A stretch of 64,000 bases of DNA from Echiichthys vipera (taxonomy: Eukaryota > Chordata > Actinopteri > Perciformes > Trachinidae): the NCBI GenBank assembly GCA_963691815.1, contig OY829648.1, forward strand, positions 20,058,193-20,122,192. The letters are read 5' to 3'. How positions within the stretch are numbered: position 1 is the first letter of the stretch; the number at the start of each line of letters is the position of its first letter. Under the pieces are notes generated by a model. It searched no databases and was not told the origin of the DNA. It was given only the letters and a program-made list of their open reading frames with translations. This document shows positions 22,777-35,900 of the stretch, in pieces. Position numbers and translations under genes: made by a program.

Positions 22777-24450
22777 GGATGTAGTCAGGGTTTTTGCTGA
22801 TCTCCATAGCCTTGCTAACGTTGGCTTCATTGAGTCGTTTCATTGATGTTACCATCAGTGAAACATCAAGTTCATTGACGTCTTAGTCAGAGTAAACTGT
22901 CCCTACCAATAAGTGCAAAATAAGCACATTTGGTTCTTGAAAATTATGACCAAGAACACAAAAACTGAAGTAGCCATTATTCTGTCTTATTGTGCCAGTC
23001 TGACTCACTGAATGTACACTGTTGGTATAAAGCCTCTCATTGGTCCCTTACTTCAGATAGAATTCTCCCCCCCTTTCGCTCCACTATCTACTGCGTTTTG
23101 CAAGGGCACCATTGCTGCATCCGGGGATTAGCGGCACCCAAGACCACCAGAACTATAGCGGTGTAGTCTATAGTCCTAAAGTTGCTGGATGTCATATGCT
23201 ATGGTGGTAACACTATAAGTTTTACGAAATACAGAGATGTGAAGCTCATTAGAACAGAGATACGCTTAACATGCAATAAACCAGGGTGAAGAGGTACCTC
23301 AAAATGTCTTGGAAGTTTGTAGATTTGATAACAAAATAACATATAGCTTAAGCAGTCGTTGAAAGCAAATGCGGGAATTTTACAGTGGTTGAAATATGAA
23401 TATAAAATTCACCTGTTCTTTTCACCTTGGCCTTTGATATCAGTACTTCTCATACTGGGGATTATGGTTTTTATAGTAGTTTTTCCAGACAAAATCAGTA
23501 AAGGAAAACACAAGGCCTCATGCAGACAGTGGTCATATGCTTCATACCAACATGTCAACTCAAAGTTTCAACAAACAAACTTTGAAAGTCCTTGATTTTT
23601 GTGTTCACAGGAAAACGGAAAAATTAACTTTGAACACTGCATTCAACAACACAGTTGTCCATAAAATATTGGAAATATGGCATTTTAACATATTCCATTC
23701 AGAGTATGTTATACGGCCGGAATGGTGCTTTATGAAAACCTTTTAAAACATGACCTTGGATGCTCTTGTATGCAATGCACTTGGAGTTGTAATAATGTGT
23801 TGTATAATTACATTGTTTAGAGACACTGTGGTTGGCAAACAGTCAGCATACCAAACTTCCTCTTTCAGCCCTTCTTTTAACTGGAAGTGTAACTGAGTAA
23901 TCCTTCATATCTGTAATGTGTAAAAGTAGCATTAGTCAGGACACATTTTGCGACAAGGCCATTGTAGATAAAGGTTGCTGTGAGGAAGTCAGTCGTTCAG
24001 ATGTTTTTTCCTTCTGAGATTTAAAATCCGTATCGGCTTCAGACAAATCACGACATGATGGGAGGCAACGGTGGCAGACAAACCAAAACAAGCCAAAGTT
24101 GATTTTCTCCCCAGTGCCAATGCATCTGACTGGGAGGACGCATCACTGTGTTGTTTGGACATCATAAGGCTTTGTTACGTGTTGTGTTGAAGGGGAATGT
24201 AGGGAGTTTGTTGGGTGTTTGAGTGTGAGATTTGTCCATGGTCAAATACAGTAGTGTTATGTCTTAGAGTTGACTTGAGTCTCTGTTCTGTCTTTGCATA
24301 TCTCAGAGTTTTTCCTTGCATGGGTCAGAGTAATGCACCACACTGTGAAAACAAAGTTTCTGCTGTTAACATTTCAAAAAAATCTGTTAATCTAAAGCCA
24401 AAGACAAAATCAACAAGTGACAGCAGAAGGCTGGAAAATGTTCTGGTCTA
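22777..24450. other. Intergenic
   Basis: No gene, RNA or repeat recognised. Confidence 0.4.
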
Positions 24451-24640
24451 CAGCAGGGGCTCCCAAACCTTTTAAGTTCAGGACCTAAAATAGAAGTTTG
24501 GTGTCTCCCCAGGACCCAAACCTAAAGAAATACATAATGAATTTACGAGATTGAGAATGATGGAATAACAGAAGTCAGTCTACCCCATAAAATGGTTCCC
24601 GACCCTAACTTTGGGAAAGAATGGTCCAAAGACCGGATTG
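24451..24640. mobile_element. hAT-like repeat fragment (GGGGCTCCCAAACC type)
   Basis: It starts CAGGGGCTCCCAAACCTTTT and has an internal related word GGTTCCCGACCCTAACTTT. This is the form of non-autonomous hAT ends common in fish. The second end and the target duplication were not identified. Confidence 0.45.
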
Positions 24641-27600
24641 TTCAAGTTGTTTTGATCAAATGTGTTTATGAAATGTACCACATCAATGTTCTCATGATGG
24701 GTTATGTACACAAATCAATGAGCCACAGGCACGAAACATCAGTATTCGCCAGTATGCGAACGCAAATAACAACGCCTTTTCCAACTGGCACAAAGGTGTG
24801 AAATCGATCTTGCGTAGCTCAAAGTGTCTGTGTTTGTGTACACGTGTGGGCAATGTCTCTCCCCTAAGAGTCTACAGCCCATGGAAGTTTTATCCAACAT
24901 ATCCCAACACTTCTTCATTCATTCTTGGAGCCTCCCTTTGCTCTGTGCGGGATAAGTGTGGTATTCATAACTGAATTGTCATGAAGGAATCCTTTGAAGT
25001 CAACACCAAGCTGATGATTTGACCAATTAAGAGTCTCTTCTGTGTGTGATGCCCACATGGCGCTCATTCCTGCCTGGACGTACAGGCCCTGTGACGTCAG
25101 GACGTTGGCGCTGGTTCAGATCAACACCTTGTTGACTCTAAAGAGAGGGGGTATCCGCTTGCAGCTCCCCTCCCTTTTCAAGGCTTCAGGGAAATCAGTG
25201 TAACTTCAGAGGAGTCACAGAGTAGACAGCAGAGAGCTGCACACCAAGCTGCTCCCCAGAATATTCTGGAAGGGGAAAAATACCAAGTAGGAACACACAA
25301 CATCCCCAAAGAACATGCAAAAAGAGCAGCTTTGTTTATGTCTGCTCCCCCCACGGCTGTAATTCAGGGTTCCACAAAATCTACTTGTTGCTTTGTGTTG
25401 CTATGATCTGTTTCTTTGTCTCAGGGCTCTTTGGCACTCTTTGTTCGTAAGTCTTCCTCAGTACAATGGAGGCTCCACACAGAGCCCAAAATGCACGATA
25501 TGACGTATTCTTACAAACAAATCTATCTTCAGCATCTTGAGGTGCCAAGACCACAAGCCACAGCTTGATTTTACCAGATATAAAAACGAAAGGTGATGAT
25601 CTCAGAGCTGAAACATCCCTGAAATAAACACCCGACGAGAGCCAAACACTGACATTTGGAGCAGTTTCCTAGTTTAGCACCCATACTGGCAAGTAGTAGG
25701 CATCTATGTGATGTATTATACTGTAGATATTGTAGTATTATAATGTGTCCCCCAAACCCAGACCTGTTTTCAGATTGAAACGATGCATTTTTGAATAATA
25801 CAGTGGGTTATTAAATATTTAATATTTTTGTTTAACATGTAAAAGTCTTTTCTCAATCCATAAGGGAACACTTAATCATACAGTTAATAAGCAAAATTCA
25901 GAATCCCCAAATTTGCATGCGGCAGAAGATGCATGGTTTTCACCAGAGAGCGAAGAAATCGGAATTAATTTTATACAAATTAAAACACACCTTAAATTCA
26001 AACATTTTACCGTCTGGCATTTGTTAGCACCATCAACAAAGTGTAGTTTCAGTCACCTCAGACTGTGGTTACCTGTTCAAACACACAGTGAGTTCGTCAA
26101 ATGGTGCAAATGTATTCCCTCCGTGCTATATGAGTAGAAGGCATATGCAAGTTATTTCCCCTCCCACGCGACCGTGCACGTGGCCGGGTTGTTTTGTTGG
26201 GAGAACTGGCTGGCTGCCAGTGCTACAGGGAGAAACTTTCTCCTCCATAATGTGACAAACATGAAAGCAGTGGTCAGGAATGTACTTTTCTTGGAAGGAG
26301 CATAAGATTAGGACATAGCTCTCTCAGAGCTGCAGAGTAGAAAAACAATGGTGGGGGTAAGCTGATGAGACGAGTAAGTTTTGACTTGAATATGTTGCTC
26401 AATTGTCCGGCTTTCCGGGGCCAAGAGAACACTATGTCCCACAAATGAAAAACAAGTCGGATGTAAATACTCGTAAGCAGAAATAGGGGGTGAAGAAGAG
26501 CTCAGAGACAGATATCCTGGATTATGCGGAAATATACAGAAGAAGGAGACTCTTGCCTCCGACAGAAACAACTTCTTTGCTGTTGCTTCTCTGCCAGCAA
26601 AAGTAGAGATACTCATTTTCATGCCACCCCACATTTCACAGGTACTTTCGCATTGTGTGTTTAAACTGTCATTTGTCTAAAGGCAACTTAGCAGGTGAGG
26701 ACATAAATACAGTATTATCAGCTTGACCTTATCATTTCATCAGAGTCAAGTGTCAAATCTTCTGAAACCAAACAGCAGCTGAAATGCTCAACAGATAATA
26801 AAATCAAATTTACACTTCTGTTTCAAGCTGGCCTCCCTCTTCTAGGAAGGAAGGTTAGTTTTTACACACCATGGACTGACTAGGTGTGTCATTTCCGTCA
26901 TGTGGAAGAAGATTAATAACTGAAATCAACCCAATTATTATAGTTTCGGCCTGTATGTGTCTGCGCCTGTTTTGGGTTGTTCAGATTTGTCTGGTACTTT
27001 TGAATGTGGGCTTCAAGTACTGTGGGGAGCGCTTAAAACTTCCAACATCAAATGATGCAGTACCTGTATCAGCTTGTTAGTTTCTCCTCCTATTATGTAT
27101 GTGTATAAACTACTTTTCCTCCCTCACTCAAATAAGCTGCTGTGGTCAGAGTTATCAGCAGAGTGCGTGCAGACTGGCATGTCCTAGAGGCAATGACACA
27201 CACTATAAACTGAAATAGAAACTAAAAACTGATATGTCTGGAAAAATACAATCTGAAAATGATATGGCTCTGCAAACTAAACTGAAAATAAGATAAGATA
27301 AGATAAAATACTACAGAAAGTAAAACAATTCTTCTGTAAAAGTGGTAAAACAACCTATTATATGTACACCCGGCACAATTTTTACAGATGTATAAGATCA
27401 ATTAAAATCAGGAAAGACAACACAAGCGAATGAGAATGCTGAAACTTTGTTTGATAAAGACTCTAAATCCCGTCAATTAGATAAATCTAGAGGTAAGTAG
27501 CAGCCAATCAGACAATGTGGGCCACGGGCAGTGTTGGTTTAATCTGAGGATAGTAGCGTTTTTCCAAGTTTGTCTTGAAACAATATTAGGTGCACATACT

Positions 27601-29689
27601 GTATATGTACATTCAAACAGGTTATGCTTGCTGTAGACATTCCTGCCGTTTGTACTGACTGCAAGAGTATACGCACTTCCAATAAAATGATGTGCAGAAG
27701 TTTTTCTGAAAATAATATGAGGCTTTAGCAGTTTGCAGTTAGAAAAAAGAAGCACATCATCCAAAGTTACTGACTTTTTAAGTACCAGCTTCTCTCTCTC
27801 TCTCTCTCTGTGTTTCCTGGACAGTGTTGTTCCTGGTTTTATCTAACAGGATGCTGAGACCTCATATTAACTTCAGATAAACTTTTGAATATATTTTCAC
27901 ACACAATGAGGACTGAGGATTTTGTCCCCCCCATCTCATACATTGGAGGCATGTTAATAAATGATCCCTTAATGGCCAGTATGAACAGGAGGAATGATTA
28001 AAGCAAACAAAGACAACTTTGTTTGCAAAATAATGTGCACCTATGCTTTAAATATTCTTCAGATGGTCATTTGATGATGACAAGTGAAGTGAAAAAGTGA
28101 AAAGTGGAGGTGATTATTCTGTAAATTCTGGCTTCTGATACTTTTTGTTATTAATGCTTTTGTACTTTTACTTCAATCATATTTTGAATTTGAACTTTTA
28201 TAGAGTGGTTGTGCTGCTTTTACAAGAGTAAATTATTTGAATACTTCCTCATACTTCCATCACTGCTTATTATGTTTTTCAGAAGGTTGAAGTCTCACTT
28301 TGAAAGGACTAAATAAAGTTGCACTCGCCTTTCTTGTACAAAAAAAAACAGCTCATCTTGTTCTTGCCCTTTATTAATTTTAATTCCCATAAAATCACTT
28401 CCTTTCTTTCTCTCCCTTCTGCTTATATATGACATATTTTCTTTGAACTACTTTCTCACATCTGTTTTGCCAGGCGTGACCTTTGACCGCCCTGCTGTAG
28501 TGCTGATTTACTGTCAGAACTGAAGCTGACTGTACTCCTGCACACTCTGCCAACAGCTCTGGATAAGGGTGTTCACTAAAGGCCTCAAGTGTAAATGTTA
28601 TTGTGAGTGTAATTTGATTAGGCATGTCTAGGACTTGTTGTTATCCCGCCATGCAAGGCTCCTTGTTTGGAGTCATCCGATCTGCTGAGGGTAGGTGCTA
28701 CTCCCTGCAGGGAAAGACGATGAGCTGTGGTTGGTTAAGACATTAGGGATCAATGTTAGGCCGTCCTGCCTGAAGTCAACAAGAGCTGATGGAGAGCAGC
28801 GGATCTTTAAGTGTGTAAATGGAAAAAGACATTGTTTATTCTTTACTGACTTGAATGTATGGTAAATCATTTTAAGGAGAATCAAAGAGTTAAGTGCCCA
28901 GTCACTCCTATTCATTCACTGCAGTTTACATGAGGTAGTTACTAAACATCTTCTGAAAAATGTTCATTATATAACCAAAGAGACATTTAACCAACAGCCT
29001 GACAGATTTCCTGCTGAAGTAAAAAATAACTGCATTTAAGATTAAATGTACGGTAACCACTCTGCACTTACATTACCAAACAAACAACATCCTGGTTTAA
29101 TGTTTAATTACTCAGCAGAAAACTTTACACGGAAATATAATTTATCAGGACAGACATCAGGACTCTGAACTGACAAAATGTAACATTTTTGCAATCATCC
29201 AGTTTTTCTTGGCTCTATGTGGTGCAGATAGAGGGATATACTGGAGCTGGATAGCACTACACAACAATCTTGTATTTACATGTCCCTTACATTCAAAAGA
29301 TGACTTTGAACACTATCTATCTAGGTAGTTATGTGTGGCTGTCTAAGTTACCTTCCCTTGGAAGAATAAAAAGTAACATTATATTTTGTGACCACAAAGG
29401 TTCATGAAGCTAGTTTGGTACTGATAAATAAATGTTATCAGTACCATAAATGTATTTATCATTTAAAAGCATTACTTAGAAATATGTTTTCAAACAGTTG
29501 AGGTCGGTTACCCGCTTTAATGTACATGTAAGCACATATAAAATATGATGTAAATTATATTTTCAAAACAGAAGTGATTGTTGACAAATAATGTACATTA
29601 ATAAACAATTAAGAGGTCACTCTGCAGTCTGGAGCAGCCTCCAGGACAGGGCACTGATAGCATCAATGGACTCACTAAGTCTGAGGTAG
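24641..29689. other. Intergenic
   Basis: No supported exon. A consensus CRE TGACGTCA lies at 25092-25099. A short (TC)n lies near 27790-27807 and an AAGAT-type run near 27295-27312. The open frames here show no recognisable domain. Confidence 0.4.
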
Positions 29690-30765
29690 ATTAGTAAAAC
29701 AACAGAAGCAACTGCACGCAAAAACTACAATTATTCCACAACCAGAAACCATGGATTACCAAAACCATCTGGGATGCCATAAACAGACACACCACAGCCT
29801 AAAGTAGCACCCTACAAAGTGAGAACAGCAGTAAAGGAGGGAAAATGGGACCGCGGGAGGAAAGTGGAACTACAATTCCAGGGGGGCAATCCCAGAAGTC
29901 TGTGGCAAGCCCTACAAGCCCAGCCCCTCCTCCTTGTCCAGTGCTGATGCGTCTTTGGGAGCTAAACACAACCGCTGTGTACGGCTGCTTTGAACGGCTG
30001 GCAATAAACACTGAGCGTGTGGACTCTTTACTTCCTGACAGGAGGACAGCAGGGGGTGAGGGTGGGTGAACATATCTCTTTCACCCACTTCCTTAAAGTG
30101 TAACTCCAGCGAAAATCTAACCCACAGTCTTTTTGGCATGAATATTCATCAAATAAGCCATCGAGACAAGTTTTTTGGGTGATCACCTATTAACAGAGAA
30201 ATCCCGGACAGTTGCTAACAGCCAAGCCGAATGCGGTAATCGACTTGTTTGGGCTGCCTGTCAATGTGGACCAGCTGACTGCTATGGTTTGTAGCATTGT
30301 AAAGCAGTCATTTTAATCAACTCTGGGATTTTGATGGCTTATTTGATCTATATTCATGCCAAAAAAGACCATGGGTTTAATTTTTGCCAGAGTTACACTT
30401 TAACACTGGAGAGCCCCAGGGCTGTGTATTGAGCCCTCTGCTGTAATCCCTGCACACATGACGATGTAGCCACTTTCGACTTCAACACAATCATCAAGTA
30501 TGCTGATGACACAGTTGTTGTGGGCTTAATTACAGATAATAAGATGGGCAAACCTGAAGGAAGTAGAGGAGCTGAACCGCTGGTATCCAGACAACACAGG
30601 TAGAGCGGGTTGTTCAGTGACGGCAGAGTCGGCCTCGGCCCATGTGTTAAAATGTCCTTGGGCAACAAAAGGCGGTGTTCAACCATGCCTAAAGGATATT
30701 TACTCCAGGCCAGCACTGAGATGCTAAGGAGGAGCTTCTACCCTAAATGAGGACACTGTTCCCTA
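29690..30765 (+). mobile_element. Decayed, internally deleted L2-type LINE (ORF2 fragment)
   Basis: Translated pieces in shifting frames match the usual order of a fish L2-like ORF2. First comes a linker resembling AVKEGKWDRGRKVE...SLWQALQ (about 29830-29930), then the region ahead of the RT, then LNTGEPQGCVLSPLL (from about 30400) and the RT catalytic motif YADDT (near 30500). A 3' word, AGGAGCTTCTACCCT, lies at about 30730. Stops and frameshifts show it is dead, and a large part between linker and RT is missing. A MITE (30097-30399) splits it inside the RT. Confidence 0.8.
30097..30399. mobile_element. TTAA-flanked MITE with long terminal inverted repeats (piggyBac-like)
   Basis: The 303-bp element starts AGTGTAACTC and ends GAGTTACACT. 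The inverted ends match over about 70 bp, including TTTTTGGCATGAATAT and ATCAAATAAGCCATC. TTAA is present on both sides (30093-30096 and 30400-30403), the duplication of piggyBac-type (or Kolobok-type) insertion. It sits in the RT frame of the host LINE, so it is younger than that LINE. Confidence 0.85.
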
Positions 30766-32041
30766 CCTCCATACATTGCAGGAACTGACAGGATTACATT
30801 TCATTTTATATGATTTTTTGTAACAAAAAAAAAAGATTAAATGTGTTTAAACTGCTTAACATGGGGACTATTTGTCTCAATCTTAGCATATACTGTACTT
30901 CAGATTGTCTTCACCATTATTTCATTCTTGTATCCGACAAGGGTCAATTTGTGGTCAATTTTGTTTTGTTATTGTGCTCTATTGGTTATATAACACATCT
31001 GACGGAGATAAAAGAAACTATCTGTGTTTGTTTGTGTGTGTATGGGTGGGTGTGTTTTATCATGTTCACTTCTCACAGCTCATCCTCTTATCGTGTTCCT
31101 TTGGGAGGAAGGGCTCCAAGGTTCTGACGTCAGGCTTTATGGGTAAGTAAAACAAAGAATAATTAAGGGAAGAGCTCCCATGTAAACAAAGTTGTTGTTG
31201 CTGTCAATAAGATTTAGATAAAGAGACAAATATGGGGTTAAGGTCAAGTTTGAAGACTTGAGAAAAGAAGAATAATGGGATTAAAAATGAGATTCAGTGG
31301 TGTGCTTCCTCTTTCCCATAGTGATTTTGTTTGTGAATTGAAAATGGTCTCACTAAAGAGAGCACATCCTTTTATCCCAAATGCATCAATGACGTCATGT
31401 TTAAATTTTAATTAACATGACTTGGCCCAACTTTAATTTTGTGCACAAAATATCTAGGTGAACTGCCTTGTTCAAGATCACTCATACTGCATTGAGCTGA
31501 AGGACTGAATAATGCTGGTTAATAGATCAGAAATTTGTCACGTAAGTCAGTGCCATGCATAGCCAGTCACATTACATACAATTACAAAACCTACTGTTTC
31601 CCTCACCTTTCGCAGGTTTTTTTCATGGAATTTTGTTCAATGAGGCAAAAACTTCAGGTCAAGATTTTGTAACAGAACCACAAACAGGAAATGTGAAACA
31701 AAAATAAACTAAATATGTAATTTTCACTACCGGAAAACATTTACAATTGAAACATAAAAAACAACTTGTTACTGTAAAGTTAGTTGTGGTGGATGACCGA
31801 GGAGTTAAAGTAAATGACATGCTCCAAATGCACAGAGCACTTCACAATTATTTTAAGACACTGCTAATTTTAAAAAGTATTGGGAGGTTGTGATGTTCTG
31901 GTTAGAGCCATTTACTGTACATTAAGTTGTCTACATTTCCACAGGCTGCAAAAATTTTAGGACACAAAACCTGTGGTCAAAGAAGTTAATGGTTCAAGGA
32001 TACAATGACTGATTTCGAGTGTACAGCCTCCTCTGGTTTTA
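30766..32041. other. Intergenic
   Basis: Two consensus CRE palindromes (TGACGTCA) lie at 31125-31132 and 31390-31397. No exon is recognised. Confidence 0.4.
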
Positions 32042-32925
32042 TGCTGTGTCCCAAAATGCGCACTTCCACCCTCAAACTGGCTTTTTATCACCACCTATGT
32101 TAGTGATAGACGGGCCTAGTCAACCAATCAGATCAACGAAGTGTATGATGTTCTAGAAGAGCATCGAGGCAAAGCTCAGAAGTAACAACATGTATAAAGG
32201 ATATTTGCCATTTTTTGCTCTTCTTTCAGAGAAGGAATACACTCGGATTCTGATAAAACTTGCTCCATAGCTGCGTTCATCTCCATGTTGTTTACACTGA
32301 ACAGTCGCTTCTCCTCAAAAACAATGCTGATAGGACATACGCTTGGCAAACAGCTCCAAATTTTCTTCATCGCACAATACCAGACTGATCTGCAAAAAAA
32401 TATACAATGGAGCTCGCAAGATCACGATGGTCTCATGATGCTAAATTCACACTGGAAGTCGGTAAAATGCAGTGTACTGCATTTATCTGTTTGGCGGTCA
32501 AAAACGGCCAAACCGTTGAGTGTGGATTGATGGACAATAAATGCCCTCAATCGCTGCCATTTTGTCTGCGTAGTGGAAGAGGTAGGACTTAATTCAAACT
32601 AGAAAATGGTGGAACAACAGCTCAACGGAGCGGTAACAACTAGATTCACATTTATATATTTATAAATCATACATTTATAAATGTATAAAGAGGATCACAA
32701 GGATTTTTGGCGGTGTGCTGACTCAAAAAAGTTGTTGAAAAAGCTTTTGGAAAAATAAACAGAAGAAGAAATACAATCATCATTTCCGGTAAGTGCGGGG
32801 CAGCAGTGTGTGATTTCAGACAGCACTTACTGGGGTAATTGAATGCACTGATCAAGGCAGCACATAGGGCACACAGTGCACAAATGCCAGTACACTCGCT
32901 GCAGTGCACGATTTGGGACACAGCA
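32042..32925. mobile_element. PIF/Harbinger-like MITE with TTA duplication
   Basis: It starts TGCTGTGTCCCAAAATGCGC and ends in the inverse, with ATTTGGGACACAGCA at the right end. TTA occurs on both sides (32039-32041 and 32926-32928), the 3-bp TWA target typical of PIF/Harbinger. The 884-bp body has no transposase frame. Confidence 0.75.
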
Positions 32926-32928
32926 TTA

Positions 32929-35900
32929 GACTCAGATTGTGCTATCAGCCTTAGATCATTTAGGTTGATCTTTTCTGTACATATTTGACCATGTTTAAGT
33001 ATGGAGAATTGAACAAATGTATTTCCCTCAAGTGTTATGTTATCTCTGGTTTCTACGCTCAAGTTTTAATCCCAAATGATGCTACTGTCCCTCCCCTGTG
33101 TCTCCTTACTGTGTCTGTTTCCCACAGAAAGCCTATTTACAGCAGCAGTAACCTATAAACCTCAGAGAAGCAGGTTCATAGCTGGAAAGTTGCCAATTTA
33201 AATTCCGACTTATTAGGAAATCTATGCAGGAAAAGTTTTTCAGCCTCAATCCTGATTCTGGACCTAAAGTGGTGCTTTTTCCTCATCAGTTTTTTCAATG
33301 TTAATGCTTTGCAGGTAAAAAGCATAACATGGTTTTGATTTTATGTCCTTGTCTATGTCACTGCGTCTCGTTGTGCCTTGTTTACGTACATGAGGAGGTT
33401 CACAAAGAGGTTCAGTTTGTTTACTGAGATGGCGGCAAAAGATGGAGACAGCTGTACAAGCTGGTGGACACTCCCCATCCTGCTAAAGCTGCTGAATTTG
33501 AGTACATTCATTTGTAACCGAAACAACAGTAGTGAAATATTTGTTTTTAACCTTAATGTTAAGGGGAAAATGGTCTTGAGTAAAGTCATCTTCATGTTGG
33601 TGGTCTTCTTTCCCACAAGTAGAAACCTTGTTTGGCTTTGATAAGCAGTGTTTCTTCATAAAAGCTGCACTTAACGAGGAAAAGAATCACATAATTACTG
33701 TACATTTTCGCAACAGAGGGAAGCATCCATTACTTGTCACCAAAGAAAAAGTGGACATTATACTAAACATACTGTACATGGCAAAAAAGGCACAACCTGA
33801 AAAACATTTTAGTGAATTAAAGACAATAAAAAGCTGAGAGCTGCTATCATTCTAAACCTGCAGAAATCCTCTTTCAAGCACAACAGCCTACAAGTCCCAT
33901 TTTATGGTATAAAAATATGGAAATTAAAAAAAAAATCATCACTTTCAGAAAAATAACGTTTATTTAGCCTCACAATGAATCACTGGAGAAAATAGTATCT
34001 CTTTACATCTCTGCAGTGTGTGTTTGTTTTCTGACCACAGGTTGTCTTGGTATGTGGAGCTCCAGGAGACCAGAGCACCAAGGTGTGTTGTGCTTCTCCT
34101 ATTGGCTCATGTGGGATGAGGTGGCGTGATGGGGGGAGCTGGCGAGTTGGTTGCATCCCTGACTCATGACTCAGTATGTTTGTGTCCAGGTGCAGAGTAC
34201 GCTGGCCTGTGTCAATGTCAGTCCAGCCAATTTTACTGTGTCACTGTGAAGTTCTACGGAGAAGCTTTGAGAGGTTCAGTGTGCAGACATCGCCAGTGTC
34301 ACACTGCTGATGTTTTTTATGAAGGCTCGTTTCACACTTTTGTTGAAAGCTTTTCTTTCAGCCCTGTCTGTTTTCCTGTCATGTGACTCTGCTAGTAATC
34401 TGTACAGAGACGGGTGAAAAGCACTTTTTAAATTACTCCGCGCATCATATCTGTTCATTATCATTTTCAGCAACGTAAGAAGAAAACTTGCAAGATCAGT
34501 GAATGATCACCATTTTGGTTAAGCTTTAAAAAAGTCAAATGTTATTAGATGTGCAAACTGAAACCACAACCTTTCCCTAACCAAAATGCTTTAGTTGGCT
34601 AAACCTATCCACACCAAGGACACCCACACATGACTCTGACCAACTTCCACCAACACATGACCCTGACCAACCCCCCCCCCCCCACACACACACACACAAA
34701 CATACCTGACCAACTACCTACAACTTTTGTGTTGTACAAAAGCATAGTCCTCTCTTTAACTGAAACAATAGTAGCTACTGAACTCAATCTACTCTGTGAT
34801 TACATTATGATCAAAATACCAAATGACAGTTAAATTACAAGCATATAGAATAAGAACTTAAAAAAAATATAAATGGTCCCAGTATTGACCCCTGGGGCAC
34901 TCCATGGTTTACCAGGAAGTGAGGGCATAGGTGGTCACCAATATTAAGAAAAAAATCATAGACACAGTAAATGTAGCTGCCGCTGAAATACGGCAATGTG
35001 TTACCATGTCAACACCGGAAGCTAGTGAAGTTATCATATTGACTTCTAATTGTTTTTCTTATTTTATTACATTCAAATACATTTGTGATGAAACCTAAAT
35101 GCGGTTTAATTAATAGTTCTGCTGTAAAAATGTATTGAAATGTTTCAATTAAAATAGTGTGAGAGGTCACTTCCTGTCCAAGTGATGTCAGACGTTAGCC
35201 CAAGTTGTTAGTGAGAAACAGAGAGATGAGAGGGAAAGAGGGAGAGAGAGAGAAAACTGTCTACTACTGGCTAAGCAGGCATTTTCACGGTGTTCCGTAA
35301 CTTTGTGGAGAGAATAAAGTGGTTGTGGACATCAGTAAGAAGAGTGAATCATTTAACCAGGGTAGATACAGTAAACCTCTTTCAGAGCTGCCTGTTCTTC
35401 AGAATGCTTCGATCAAGTCGATCACAGTAACAGTAAGATACATAGCTGCTATAATGCAGAAGCTAACGGGGATCCAAAGAAACTAAAAAACATCTGGGAG
35501 GGTGTAGACCAAACAAAACCAGAGCATGTGTTTCTAGGGTATAACTTAGGTCTGTTACCTCTGACTCTCTTTGTGATAGTTTATTTCATTTTAACAGCTG
35601 ATTGCACAGTACTGTTGTAGATGCTTTTTAAACCCTCTATACTGCTATGTGCACTTATCTAATGTTAGCCTTATGTAACATGTTACATAAATGTATTACT
35701 GTACAGTACCTAGAATCCATTAAGCCATTTTCACTGACCATGGTTTTTATATGCACTATCTCAGGTGATTTCCACCTTGTAGGAGGCATGTAGGTTATAA
35801 ACCCAGCTGTGCAGAGCAATAAAGTTGACTGGTGTGTGAAATTTAAATGGTCCAGGGAGGTAGGAGAAAACAGTGATTGAGATAAAGAAAGAGAAGACGG

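Noticed and set aside
33378..33641. Overlapping 87-codon frames on both strands
   Set aside because: No similarity to any domain that I know, and the frames mirror each other in AT-rich DNA.
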